Source: Thermomonas sp. (GTDB lineage: Bacteria > Pseudomonadota > Gammaproteobacteria > Xanthomonadales > Xanthomonadaceae). From it: a DNA stretch of 64,000 bases. Location: assembly GCA_016720345.1 (NCBI GenBank), contig JADKKV010000005.1:1-64000 (forward strand), written 5' to 3'. Below the pieces are notes generated by a model. The model was not told the origin of the DNA and made no database searches. It was given only the letters and a program-made list of their open reading frames with translations. The position numbers were made by a program, and so were the translations under genes. Below are positions 6,552-14,137 of the stretch, in pieces (position 1 is the stretch's first letter; each line of letters starts with the position of its first letter).

Positions 6552-6939
6552 GCTCGCAGCATCCGGCGTGATCGGCGTGTTTCTCGCGTTTGCCCTGCTT
6601 TGGTGCTGGGTCCATCTTGCTGCAAATAATCCGCTGCCGGGGCTGCTGCTTCGGAGTGGCTTTGGCGCGGATGGCACCTGGCTTGCCCTGACGGCAAGCG
6701 ATTTCCTGATGAACATCATCATGTGCCTGCCCGCGGCCTGGGCGCTGAATTCATTGGGCAAGGACCTGCGGCTCAACACGCTGGTTTCCGTCGTCGCCTT
6801 CGCAGCAAGCAGCTCGTTCCTGGTGGGCTTGCCGTTGCATGAGATGAGCTTGAGAATCGGCATCCAGTACTCGCTGCTGCTCGCATCACTGCCCGTCGCC
6901 GTCTGGGTCTTTTCAAGGCTTCGTCGCCGGCGCGCCTGA
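6535..6939 (+). CDS. Small integral membrane protein
   Basis: A 134-residue protein with four predicted membrane helices, roughly residues 10-28, 46-66, 78-98 and 108-128, and an arginine-rich C-terminus (RLRRRRA). No family is recognised. ATG 6535 starts just after an attC-like remnant, and the stop codon TGA is embedded in the next one (GCCTGAC), the arrangement expected of a cassette gene. Confidence 0.6.
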   Translation: MSRIRRLAASGVIGVFLAFALLWCWVHLAANNPLPGLLLRSGFGADGTWLALTASDFLMNIIMCLPAAWALNSLGKDLRLNTLVSVVAFAASSSFLVGLPLHEMSLRIGIQYSLLLASLPVAVWVFSRLRRRRA

Positions 6940-7020
6940 CGAGGCGTCCGGTCCGAAGCCGTTTCGCGGTCGCGCGTGCCTTGCTCGCCGGCTGCGGTCC
7001 GGACTGCCCCACGCTGAAGG
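6934..7020 (+). repeat. Degenerate attC site
   Basis: GCCTGAC, then TCCGG.CCGAAGCCG, TTTCGCGGTCGCGCG and CTCGCCGGCTGCGGTCCGG follow the block order of attC1. The right end (CACGCTGAAGG) has lost the GTTAGG core. Confidence 0.55.
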
Positions 7021-7028
7021 AACCACTT

Positions 7029-7433
7029 ATGCGTCTCGTGATGTGCATGGCCATTCTTCTCGCTCCGGGCCTGGTGACGGCCCGGGAACCCAGCCCGGTT
7101 GTCGGCGCGTGGGACTGGAACCCGACGCAGGGCAGCTGCCCTGAAACCCATACCTACGACGCCAATGGAAGTGCGAGCGTCCGCAGTGGCGACGAGGTCC
7201 TGGAAAAGAGCTACACGGTCACCTCGGTCGCTGGCGGCATGTACCTGGTCACGACGGTGGTTGTCGCGACCAACGGCGGCCGCGACTGCCTGGGCAAGAC
7301 CAGCACCATTGGAGCAACCTCGTCGGTCTACATACAACCCATCAACGGCGGTGGCTACTTCACCTGCGCTTCGGAAGATGGCATGTCCTGCTACGGGACG
7401 GCCCGCCCACGGCACTCCCCGGTTGGCTCCTGA
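7029..7433 (+). CDS. Secreted or periplasmic small protein
   Basis: The 134-residue product starting at ATG 7029 has a signal peptide (MRLVMCMAILLAPGLVTA, cleavage near ARE). A mature domain follows with four cysteines and aromatic residues (GAWDWNPTQGSCPETHTYDANG). It could be a small beta-barrel lipocalin-like or adhesion fold. No family is recognised. An upstream in-frame start at 6981 was rejected because it lies inside the attC remnant and would bury the signal peptide. Confidence 0.6.
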   Translation: MRLVMCMAILLAPGLVTAREPSPVVGAWDWNPTQGSCPETHTYDANGSASVRSGDEVLEKSYTVTSVAGGMYLVTTVVVATNGGRDCLGKTSTIGATSSVYIQPINGGGYFTCASEDGMSCYGTARPRHSPVGS

Positions 7434-7510
7434 CCCTATGTCCACGCCAATCCCGCTTCGCGGCGTTCGCCGGGCCTCCGCGGGCGGTCCGGCCCGACCG
7501 CGTCGCCAGG
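7427..7510 (+). repeat. Degenerate attC site
   Basis: The left end (CTCCTGAC) includes the stop codon of the preceding gene. ATCCCGCTTCGCGG and GCGGTCCGGCCC then appear in attC order, and the right end is CGTCGCCAGG. Confidence 0.45.
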
Positions 7511-7580
7511 CTTGCCGGGGATTTGCCCGAGCGGCCTGATTCCGAACGAATGCGCAGTCCTGCGCGATTGGAGAAAGGCC

Positions 7581-8840
7581 GTGCACCCTGACTCGCCAGC
7601 GGACAAGCAGCCAGGAGTCCATCCAGGCCGCGGAACTCCGCACCTGTCCCTGCCCGGTGTATTCCTGCGCTTCCTGCGCTTCGGCGCCCTGGCCTGGGGC
7701 GGTCCTGTGGCGCAGATCGGCATGATCCGGCAGCAACTGGTCGATGAAGAGGGCTGGATCGACCGGGACAGGTTCAATCGCGTACTTGCGGTCTACCAGG
7801 TCCTGCCGGGGCCGGAAGCGCATGAACTCTGCGTCTATTTCGGGACGCTCGCTCGCGGACGCCTGGGCGGAATCCTGGCGGGACTGGGCTTCATGCTTCC
7901 GGGATTCGTGCTGATGCTGGCGCTGTCGTGGCTGTACGTGCGTTACGGATTGAGGCTCGAGGGCTGGGCCGGTGCGATGGTTGCAGCACAAGCAGCGGTC
8001 GCGGCACTGATCGTTCGCGCCATTTTTCGCATCGGTTCCCACGTCCTCGAAAATCGCTGGTTATGGATGGTCGCCACGGTCGCGGTGCTGTCGCAACTGG
8101 CAAGCGTGCACTTCGCCGTGACGCTCGCCGCAGGGGGCCTGGTCTACCTGCTTGCGCACGAGAATCGAAATCTGATCGCCGCATGGTTGCTGGCCATGTC
8201 CATCGCCCTGGTCGCGGTCAAGGTGTGGAGCGAGGGCGGCCTCACTGGCCTGGATGCCCTCACCAGCGCCCAGGAGCCAGGCAGTGCGGCACGGGCCGGG
8301 AGCATGGGCGCTGCCGCACTCTTCTGGTCGGGCCTCAAGGCAGGCCTGCTGACGTTCGGCGGGGCCTATACCGTCATCCCATTCCTGCAACGCGATGCCG
8401 TGAGCCAGGGCGCGTGGATGAGCAATGGCCAGTTCCTGGATGGCCTGGCACTGTCCGGCCTGCTGCCCGCGCCCCTGGTCATCTTCGCCACCTTCGTCGG
8501 TTATGTGGGTGGCGGACTCGCGGGTTCCCTGGCAATGACGGCCGGCGTATTCCTTCCTGCGTTCCTGTTCACGCTTCTCGGCCACGACGCGATGGAGCGC
8601 GCGGTGCAAAGGCCCCGGGTCGCAGAGTTCCTGGCGGGGATCACCGCAGCTGTCGTCGGCCTCATCACGGGCACGACCCTTGCCATCCTCTCCGGCAGCA
8701 TCCGGGATGCGCACAGCCTGCTGGTGTTCTCGGTGGCACTTGCGGCCCTGTTCCTGTCGAAGGCACGCTTGCTGGTACCGGCAGTGGTCGTGGTGGCAGC
8801 ACTGTACGGGCTGGTCGCCAGCACAGTCGGGACCGGTTGA
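7581..8840 (+). CDS. chrA: Chromate transporter ChrA (two-domain CHR family)
   Basis: The protein (419 residues from GTG 7581, preceded by GGAGAAAGG) has two homologous CHR halves. The first begins FLRFGALAWGGPVAQIGMIRQ and has LPGPEAHELCVYFG. The second begins GLKAGLLTFGGAYTVIPFLQRDAV and has GLLPAPLVIFATFVGY. About ten to twelve membrane helices are visible. ChrA exports chromate and confers resistance; specificity for chromate over sulfate is inferred from family. An in-frame start at 7512 was not used because it has no ribosome-binding site and lies in the attC-like region. Confidence 0.88.
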   Translation: MHPDSPADKQPGVHPGRGTPHLSLPGVFLRFLRFGALAWGGPVAQIGMIRQQLVDEEGWIDRDRFNRVLAVYQVLPGPEAHELCVYFGTLARGRLGGILAGLGFMLPGFVLMLALSWLYVRYGLRLEGWAGAMVAAQAAVAALIVRAIFRIGSHVLENRWLWMVATVAVLSQLASVHFAVTLAAGGLVYLLAHENRNLIAAWLLAMSIALVAVKVWSEGGLTGLDALTSAQEPGSAARAGSMGAAALFWSGLKAGLLTFGGAYTVIPFLQRDAVSQGAWMSNGQFLDGLALSGLLPAPLVIFATFVGYVGGGLAGSLAMTAGVFLPAFLFTLLGHDAMERAVQRPRVAEFLAGITAAVVGLITGTTLAILSGSIRDAHSLLVFSVALAALFLSKARLLVPAVVVVAALYGLVASTVGTG

Positions 8841-8936
8841 TCCTGCAAGCGCGCGAGTTGCTGGATTCACGCGCCGCCGGCATAAAGGGCGGCGACGCCC
8901 ACAGTTCGTTCGGTCCGGCCCAACCCGGGTGACAAG
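8838..8936 (+). repeat. Possible eroded attC site
   Basis: The sequence just after chrA contains TTCGTTCGGTCCGGCCCAACCCGGGTGAC, reminiscent of the right arm (GGTCCGGCTTAACTCAGGCGTTAG). The left arm is hard to see. Weak, and supported mainly by the repeating pattern of neighbouring genes. Confidence 0.3.
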
Positions 8937-8942
8937 CCTCCC

Positions 8943-9233
8943 ATGCCCGACGCCATCAATCGAGGTTACAAGCTCGCCCTGGCGACGCTCGCCGCCGAGC
9001 TCCTGGTCTCGCTTGCCCTGGTTTCGAACACGCTTGGAATCTTCGCCATCCTCGCCATGCCCTTGATCGGCATCGCCTGGTTGCCTGCTTCGGTGCTGGT
9101 CTTGTCCGACCTGCGCCGGGAGCCTCGTCCTGGCCTGCCTGGCTACCTGGTTGGCGTTGCAAGCGGCCTTGCGGGCCTTGCCTGCCTGGGCATCTGCCTC
9201 AAATGGACGGTCCTGTCGGCGTTCGCGAGGTGA
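8943..9233 (+). CDS. Small hydrophobic membrane protein
   Basis: A 96-residue protein with three hydrophobic segments (about 8-25, 30-52, 68-88). No family is recognised. The stop TGA at 9231-9233 runs into another attC-like stretch, so this is probably the last readable cassette gene of the array. Confidence 0.55.
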   Translation: MPDAINRGYKLALATLAAELLVSLALVSNTLGIFAILAMPLIGIAWLPASVLVLSDLRREPRPGLPGYLVGVASGLAGLACLGICLKWTVLSAFAR

Positions 9234-9270
9234 CGCCCGGCGGTTCGTTCTAGCCGACTCCACCCCGCGC
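9231..9270 (+). repeat. Left arm of an eroded attC site
   Basis: TGACGCCCGGCGGTTCGTTC followed by TAGCCGACTCCACCCC matches the left arm of attC5 (CTAACAATTCGTTCAAGCCGACTCC) at most positions. The right arm is lost. It is the last attC-like sequence seen in the window. Confidence 0.5.
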
Positions 9271-9297
9271 CACCCTTCCCCCATGCGAGAAGCACCA

Positions 9298-9699
9298 ATG
9301 CAGGCGATCGCCGACCTCGAAACATTGCTGGCGCGCATGCAGCCGGTGCTCAATCCCGGCCGCTATGCGTTCGTCGCCTTGCCCAGTGGCTGCATGCTTG
9401 ACCCCGCGCTGGTGGTGGCGTCGATCCGGGAGCCGGAAGGACTCTCGGTGATCTGCACGGAGCATGTGGCCCGCGACATGGATCTCCCGATCGCCTTCAT
9501 TGCGTCCTGGATCACGCTGGCCGTGCATTCGGATCTTGCGGCGGTTGGCCTGACCGCCGCCTTCTCCAGTGCGCTTGCACGGGCCGGGGTCAGTTGCAAC
9601 GTGGTTGCCGGCGTCCACCACGACCACCTGTTCGTGCCGGTGGAGCAGACACTGCAGGCGATGGAGGTCCTTCATGGGTTGTCGCGACCTCCAGGGTGA
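9298..9699 (+). CDS. ACT domain-containing protein
   Basis: The 133-residue product (MQAIADLETLLARMQPVLNP, then EGLSVICTEHVARD and ITLAVHSDLAAVGLTAAFSSALA) matches the small two-ACT-fold proteins found in many proteobacteria. ACT folds usually bind small ligands such as amino acids; no partner is suggested by the neighbours. An ATG at 9283 would add five residues. Confidence 0.75.
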   Translation: MQAIADLETLLARMQPVLNPGRYAFVALPSGCMLDPALVVASIREPEGLSVICTEHVARDMDLPIAFIASWITLAVHSDLAAVGLTAAFSSALARAGVSCNVVAGVHHDHLFVPVEQTLQAMEVLHGLSRPPG

Positions 9700-9765
9700 C
9701 CCTTCTGCCTGGCCGTCTCGTGCTGGCGGCCCCGGCATCGACGCCGGGATTGCCCGCCGTTCCCC

Positions 9766-10018
9766 GTGGCCGAAATCGTGGTCCAGCGCCAGCCTGGTGC
9801 CTACAACGCGCGCGACCTGGCGGCGTTCGTGGCGACATGCAGCGACGACGTGGCGCTGTACCGGGCGAAATCAGGCACGCCGCTGGCATTGGGCAAGCGG
9901 GCGCTCGCCGAGTTCCACGAGGACTCGCGGTTTGGGCGATGAGCGTGTCGAAGCGGTCGTCGCCCGCGTGCTCGAGGATGGCCTCATCCAGCGCGTTTGG
10001 CTGTTTCATGCCGACTAG
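9766..10018 (+). pseudogene. SnoaL/NTF2-like protein remnant
   Basis: From GTG 9766 the frame reads VAEIVVQRQPGAYNARDLAAF...CSDDVALYR...GKRALAEFHEDSRF. This is the N-terminal half of a SnoaL-like (NTF2 fold) protein, and it stops at 9940-9942. The C-terminal strand (DERVEAVVARVLEDGLIQRVWLFHAD) follows in another frame to 10018. Together they give only about 85 residues, against about 115 for the family. A deletion that also shifted the frame is therefore likely. Confidence 0.65.
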
Positions 10019-10060
10019 AATGCAGGCGTCCGAAGCAACAAGAATGGAGGCGCCAGGCCC

Positions 10061-10513
10061 ATGCCCGGCATGACCGTCGCGGAAAAAGTGGAACTCACGC
10101 TGATCCCGGTGGTCGGCGCGGCGGTGTGGTCGCTTGCAGCGGCGGCCGGGGCCAGCATCGGTACCGGCTCGCTGTTGCTTGGATCCTCCGTCCTGCTGCT
10201 GCTCCAGGGGCTGGTCCGCGACCTCTGGCTCATTTCCAGGCGTAACCGGGATGCGCATGCGGGTGCTGGCCGCGAAGCACTGTGCATGTGCGTGGAATCC
10301 ACGATCGGCGTGACCGGGGTCGTCACCGGGCTGGCGGTGCTCGGCAGCGCACTGGACGCCACGCTGGCCCTGGGGCCGGAGGCGATGGGCGCGATCGCGG
10401 TCGTGGTCCTGGCCATCGGGTTCGCGATCAAGGATCTGGTGTTCGAGCTCCGGCCCTTCCGCATCCGCCGTGACAAGGACCACCTGAACATCGTTTTCCG
10501 CTGGAAACCCTGA
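10061..10513 (+). CDS. Hypothetical membrane protein
   Basis: A 150-residue protein with four hydrophobic stretches (about 13-30, 35-55, 82-100, 110-128) and a charged C-terminal tail (RPFRIRRDKDHLNIVFRWKP). No family is recognised. It starts 42 bases after the SnoaL remnant and is followed after 18 bases by the DUF486 gene, possibly as a small operon. Confidence 0.6.
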   Translation: MPGMTVAEKVELTLIPVVGAAVWSLAAAAGASIGTGSLLLGSSVLLLLQGLVRDLWLISRRNRDAHAGAGREALCMCVESTIGVTGVVTGLAVLGSALDATLALGPEAMGAIAVVVLAIGFAIKDLVFELRPFRIRRDKDHLNIVFRWKP

Positions 10514-10531
10514 CCGGCACCGGATGCACTG

Positions 10532-10888
10532 ATGCGCGAAATCGGCCTGACCATCCTGATGCTGACGCTGAGCAACGTCTTCATGACGTTCGCGTGGTAC
10601 GCCCATCTCAAGGAACTGAGTGCAAAGCCGTGGCTCGTCGCGGCGCTGGCCAGCTGGGGCATCGCGCTCTTCGAGTACATGTTGCAGGTCCCGGCGAACC
10701 GCATCGGCTACGGCACGCTCTCGCTCGGGCAGCTCAAGATCCTGCAGGAGGTGATCACGCTGTCCGTGTTCGTGCCATTCGCCGTTTACTACATGAAGGA
10801 ACCGCTCAAGCTGGACTACCTGTGGGCGGGCCTGTGCATCCTGGGTGCGGTCTACTTCATCTTCCGTGCGGACATGGCGGTTGCCTGA
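10532..10888 (+). CDS. DUF486 family membrane protein (DMT superfamily)
   Basis: A 118-residue, four-helix protein containing MTFAWYAHLKEL, FEYMLQVPANRIGY and LGQLKILQEVITLSVF. These motifs define DUF486 and place it in the small drug/metabolite transporter superfamily. Function is unknown; small multidrug-like export is a guess from fold. Full length. Confidence 0.85.
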   Translation: MREIGLTILMLTLSNVFMTFAWYAHLKELSAKPWLVAALASWGIALFEYMLQVPANRIGYGTLSLGQLKILQEVITLSVFVPFAVYYMKEPLKLDYLWAGLCILGAVYFIFRADMAVA

Positions 10889-10947
10889 TTTGCCCGGGGG
10901 ATCTGTCCGCCAGGCCCCGGCGCCCGGGGCCGCAACGCGAGGTGCGC

Positions 10948-11199
10948 ATGCACGTTGTCTTCCTGCACTTCATCGCCGCAACGATCGCGTGCCTGCTGGT
11001 GTTCGTGGCCGGAAACCGCATCGCGGGCACGCAGCAGTTCTCGGCGCCATTCGGCGTGGTGTTCATCGGGGTGGCGTGCGCCGCCCTCGCCCACTTCCTG
11101 TCGCCATGGGCAACCCCGGCCATCGTGCTGCTGTATGCGCTTTCGGTGCTGGGCGAGGCGATCCGCGATCGCCGGGACCTGCGCGGCCGCGAGCGCTAG
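10948..11199 (+). CDS. Small membrane protein
   Basis: An 83-residue protein with three hydrophobic segments (about 4-20, 30-50, 53-70) and a basic C-terminus (RDRRDLRGRER). The start at ATG 10948 has GAGGTG nearby as a ribosome-binding site. No family recognised. Confidence 0.55.
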   Translation: MHVVFLHFIAATIACLLVFVAGNRIAGTQQFSAPFGVVFIGVACAALAHFLSPWATPAIVLLYALSVLGEAIRDRRDLRGRER

Positions 11200-11342
11200 C
11201 AGGGAAGATGCCGCGCGCCAGCCGCTGCAACCTGCAGTTGCATGCAGCGCCGGCAGGACCCCGCTACGATCGGGTCTGGCGGCTACCCGGAACACACGTG
11301 GCGGCCGCCACGCCCCGCATCGGCGCCCATCAAGGAGTTCGC

Positions 11343-11723
11343 ATGATCCGGATCCTCGCAACCGCCATCGCGGTCCTGTTCGGCATCGCGACCCTGTTCG
11401 CGGGTGGCCGCGTGCTGCTGGGGTCGGATCCGGGCTACGTCGTGTTCCGGCCGCTGCTGGTCTACAACGTGCTGATGGGCCTGGCCTACGTGGCTGCCGG
11501 CATCATCTTCTGGCGCAGCGCGCGCGCGGGCCGGAACGCGGCGGCCGCGATCTTCCTGCTCAACCTGGCGGTGCTGCTGGCGATCCTGGTGCTGTACCGC
11601 ACCGGCGGCGACGTGGCGGTGGACAGCCTGCGCGCGATGACCCTGCGCACGGTGGTGTGGCTGCTGCTGTGCGTGGCCATGTCCTGGGTGGGACGGTCAC
11701 GCGCGGCACCCACGTCCGGCTGA
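11343..11723 (+). CDS. Hypothetical membrane protein
   Basis: A 126-residue protein with four membrane helices (about 4-22, 38-56, 66-86, 100-118). It begins MIRILATAIAVLFGIATLFAGG, with AAGGAG 6 bases before the ATG. No family recognised. It is convergent with the small gene at 11752-11931. Confidence 0.6.
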   Translation: MIRILATAIAVLFGIATLFAGGRVLLGSDPGYVVFRPLLVYNVLMGLAYVAAGIIFWRSARAGRNAAAAIFLLNLAVLLAILVLYRTGGDVAVDSLRAMTLRTVVWLLLCVAMSWVGRSRAAPTSG

Positions 11724-11735
11724 AGCACGCCGCTG

Positions 11736-11751
11736 CCCGCCCTGCGCGGGC
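11736..11751. terminator. Possible bidirectional hairpin between convergent genes
   Basis: GCCCGC (11735-11740) pairs with GCGGGC (11746-11751) around a short loop, between the stop codons of two convergent genes. There is no T-run on either side, so intrinsic termination is uncertain. Confidence 0.3.
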
Positions 11752-11931
11752 TCACTGCGGGTTGCCGGACCTGCCCCTGCGGCGGCCACTGGCGTAGCCG
11801 ACGACTCCGGCCAGGATCAGTGCCAGCGGGATCGCACCCGGTTCGCCTTCCACGACCACCATCATCACCAGCAACGCCAGCCCGATTGCGGCCACCACCA
11901 CTGACAGCGCCTTCTGCACGTTCGCCTTCAT
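11752..11931 (-). CDS. Small two-helix membrane protein
   Basis: A 59-residue protein (MKANVQKALSVVVAAIGLAL..., GEPGAIPLALILAGVVGYASGRRRGRS) with two hydrophobic helices and a basic tail. The start at 11931 was preferred over a longer frame because a GGGGCACGCA leader precedes it and homologous small proteins start at the helix. No family recognised. Confidence 0.5.
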   Translation of the reverse strand: MKANVQKALSVVVAAIGLALLVMMVVVEGEPGAIPLALILAGVVGYASGRRRGRSGNPQ

Positions 11932-12191
11932 TGCGTGCCCCTGTCGATCGCGGACCGACCCGCCTCGATGACGACAATCTGGCACCGCGGCGTGAGGCCG
12001 GCATGAAGTCCCGTGCGCGCGGGGCCGGGCCGATCAGTCGCGCACATGTGCGTGCGTGGCCGGTCTCGATCGGGCGCGGCCGCCGCGGCTGCGCCTCCAG
12101 CGTGCGCTCGCGCCGGCCCAGGTGCACACGCGCGGCATGGACGCCAGGACCCGGGGCCGCAGCGCGGCTGCGCGACCCCAACCCGCCCCGC

Positions 12192-12226
12192 AAAAACGAA
12201 CGCCGCGACGGGCGCGGCGTTCGTTT
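12192..12226 (-). terminator. Rho-independent terminator of the SRPBCC gene
   Basis: On the minus strand a 14-base-pair perfect stem (AAACGAACGCCGCG / CGCGGCGTTCGTTT) with a 5-base loop ends in TTTTT. It lies 36 bases after the stop of the 12262-13323 gene. The remaining 11932-12191 stretch shows no gene. Confidence 0.9.
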
Positions 12227-12261
12227 ACTGCGTTGGCATCGGCGAACCTAGGCCGGTGCGA

Positions 12262-13323
12262 TCACTTCAGCGGCCAGTAGACGTCGAACTCGCCGTTTTC
12301 GGTGAAGGCATTGGCGACGCCCGACTTGTAGGACTCGTAGGCGCGGCCGGTCACTTCATGGCCGGAGGTCAGGGTCCATGCGCGCAGCGCGTTGCGGGCA
12401 TTCTCCAGTTCGGCCATGTAGCCGGTGTAGGACGCGGTGGCGACCTTGCCGGCCTTGACCTGCTCCAGCTTCACCGGACCCTGCAGCGCCACGTTGCCGA
12501 GCGCGCCGCCACCCTGCTTGCGCACCGGCTGGACGACGTCGAAGTTGTAGGTTTCACGACCGAGTTCGGTGGTGACGATGCGGACCGGGCCAACCGCCTC
12601 CAGGCCATTGGCGTCCATCACCCGGCGGATCCACTCGCTGTTGGCGGTGATCGAGGCCTGGATCTGCGAATTGCCGCGCTCGACGCTGCCGGCGGTCACG
12701 ACCAGCAGGTCCTCGGCCGCGCGGTCGACGACCTTGAAGCCGGTCAGCTTGCTGCCGGAGACCGCGTAGTCGACGTTCGGCACCGCCGCCAGCATGCTGA
12801 CGATGCGGCCGAGGCCCATCTTCATGTCGTCGCCGACGTGGCGCGAGACGTACATGCCGGAGTAGCGGCCCAGCAGGTCCCAGCCGTAGTCGACGTCGTA
12901 GGTCTGGGTGATCTCGACGTTACGGTTGTTGCGGCCGGTCGGCTTGAAGATGAAGCTGGTGCGCTTGTTGCTGCCGCGCTCCGGGTTGTCGATCTTGTAG
13001 CTGATCTTCTTGCGCGGCACGCTTTCGGTGATCTCCCAGGCGCCCTTGCCCAGGCCGTCTTCCATGGACACGTAGTCCATGCGCGCACCGACGCCGGAAT
13101 CCGGGCCGGAGTAGCTCAGCTGCACGCGCGGGTCGCGCAGCACCAGCGGGTTCCAGTCCTTGAACCGGCGCAGGCTGTTGAGACTATCGAACACGATGGT
13201 CAGCTTGCGGTTGGTCTCGATCTTCTCGACCAGGTGGCGCTTGGACGGGAGCACCAGGGCCACGGCCAGGTACAGGCCCAGCACGATCGCGAGGGAAATC
13301 AGGATCTCGAGCAAACGAGTCAT
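12262..13323 (-). CDS. SRPBCC (START-like) family protein with N-terminal membrane anchor
   Basis: The 353-residue protein starts with a hydrophobic anchor (residues 5-27). Residues 30-190 form a polyketide-cyclase/START-like domain (LRRFKDWNPLVLRDPRVQLSYSGP, MDYVSMEDGLGKGAWEITES). The second half resembles a GyrI-like effector-binding fold. Proteins of this architecture are common and conserved in Xanthomonadaceae. Ligand and role are unknown. It follows the two-component genes on the same strand after 157 bases and ends at a strong terminator. Confidence 0.7.
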   Translation of the reverse strand: MTRLLEILISLAIVLGLYLAVALVLPSKRHLVEKIETNRKLTIVFDSLNSLRRFKDWNPLVLRDPRVQLSYSGPDSGVGARMDYVSMEDGLGKGAWEITESVPRKKISYKIDNPERGSNKRTSFIFKPTGRNNRNVEITQTYDVDYGWDLLGRYSGMYVSRHVGDDMKMGLGRIVSMLAAVPNVDYAVSGSKLTGFKVVDRAAEDLLVVTAGSVERGNSQIQASITANSEWIRRVMDANGLEAVGPVRIVTTELGRETYNFDVVQPVRKQGGGALGNVALQGPVKLEQVKAGKVATASYTGYMAELENARNALRAWTLTSGHEVTGRAYESYKSGVANAFTENGEFDVYWPLK

Positions 13324-13480
13324 TCAGGAATCTCCGGGAAGGCCGCATCGCGGCATGCGGCCGCGAAGACCCGCCATCGTACCAAACCGACCGGGGGCTC
13401 GGGGAGGGGGTCGGCAGCGTCCCCAGACGCCAATTGGTGCGCCCGGTCACGAACGCACCCCGCGGCCTGCCGCGGGCCGT

Positions 13481-14137
13481 CTAGACCAGTTGCAGCTCGA
13501 ACGCCTTGAGCACCGCCCGGGTGCGGTCCCGCACCCCGAGTTTCGACAGGATGTTGGAGACGTGGTTCTTGATCGTGCCCTCGGCCACCCCCAGCGAATT
13601 GGCGATCTCCTTGTTGGAGAAGCCGGACGCCATCAGGCGCAGGATCTCGGTCTCGCGGTCGGTCAGCGGATCCGGGCGGTCCAGGCTGACGAACTCGTTG
13701 CGCATGTGTTCCAGCCCGGACAGCAGGCGCTGGGTCACCGCCGGCTGCACCAGCGAGCCGCCCGCCGCCACCGCCTGGATGGCGTTGACCAGCTGTTCCA
13801 GGGAGACATCCTTGAGCAGGTAGCCCTTGGCGCCTGCCTTGATCCCGGCCAGCACCAGCTGGTCGTCGTCGAAGGTAGTCAGGATGATGGTCGGCGGCAG
13901 GGTGCCGGCGCGGCCCATCGCCTGCAGCGCCTCGAGCCCGGACATCGCCGGCATCCGCATGTCCATCAGGACCACGTCGGGCTTCACCTGCGGGATCAGC
14001 TCGACGGCCTGGCGGCCGTCCGCGGCCTCCGCCACCACCTCGATCCCTTCGGCGAGGGCCAGCAACGAACGGATGCCCTGGCGAACCAGGGTCTGGTCGT
14101 CCACCAGGAACACCCTGATCGGATCGGGTCGAATCAT
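13481..14137 (-). CDS. NarL/FixJ-type response regulator
   Basis: The 218-residue protein has an N-terminal receiver domain (LVDDQTLVR, phosphoacceptor Asp59 in VVLMDMRMP, Lys in GYLLKD). Its C-terminal LuxR-type helix-turn-helix reads LTDRETEILRLMASGFSNKEIA...EGTIKNHVSNILSKLGVRDR. It overlaps the histidine kinase gene by 4 bases (ATGA), so the two form a translationally coupled pair. A GC-rich hairpin (13459-13476) follows the stop. Targets are not apparent; DesR-like membrane stress control is one possibility. Confidence 0.92.
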   Translation of the reverse strand: MIRPDPIRVFLVDDQTLVRQGIRSLLALAEGIEVVAEAADGRQAVELIPQVKPDVVLMDMRMPAMSGLEALQAMGRAGTLPPTIILTTFDDDQLVLAGIKAGAKGYLLKDVSLEQLVNAIQAVAAGGSLVQPAVTQRLLSGLEHMRNEFVSLDRPDPLTDRETEILRLMASGFSNKEIANSLGVAEGTIKNHVSNILSKLGVRDRTRAVLKAFELQLV

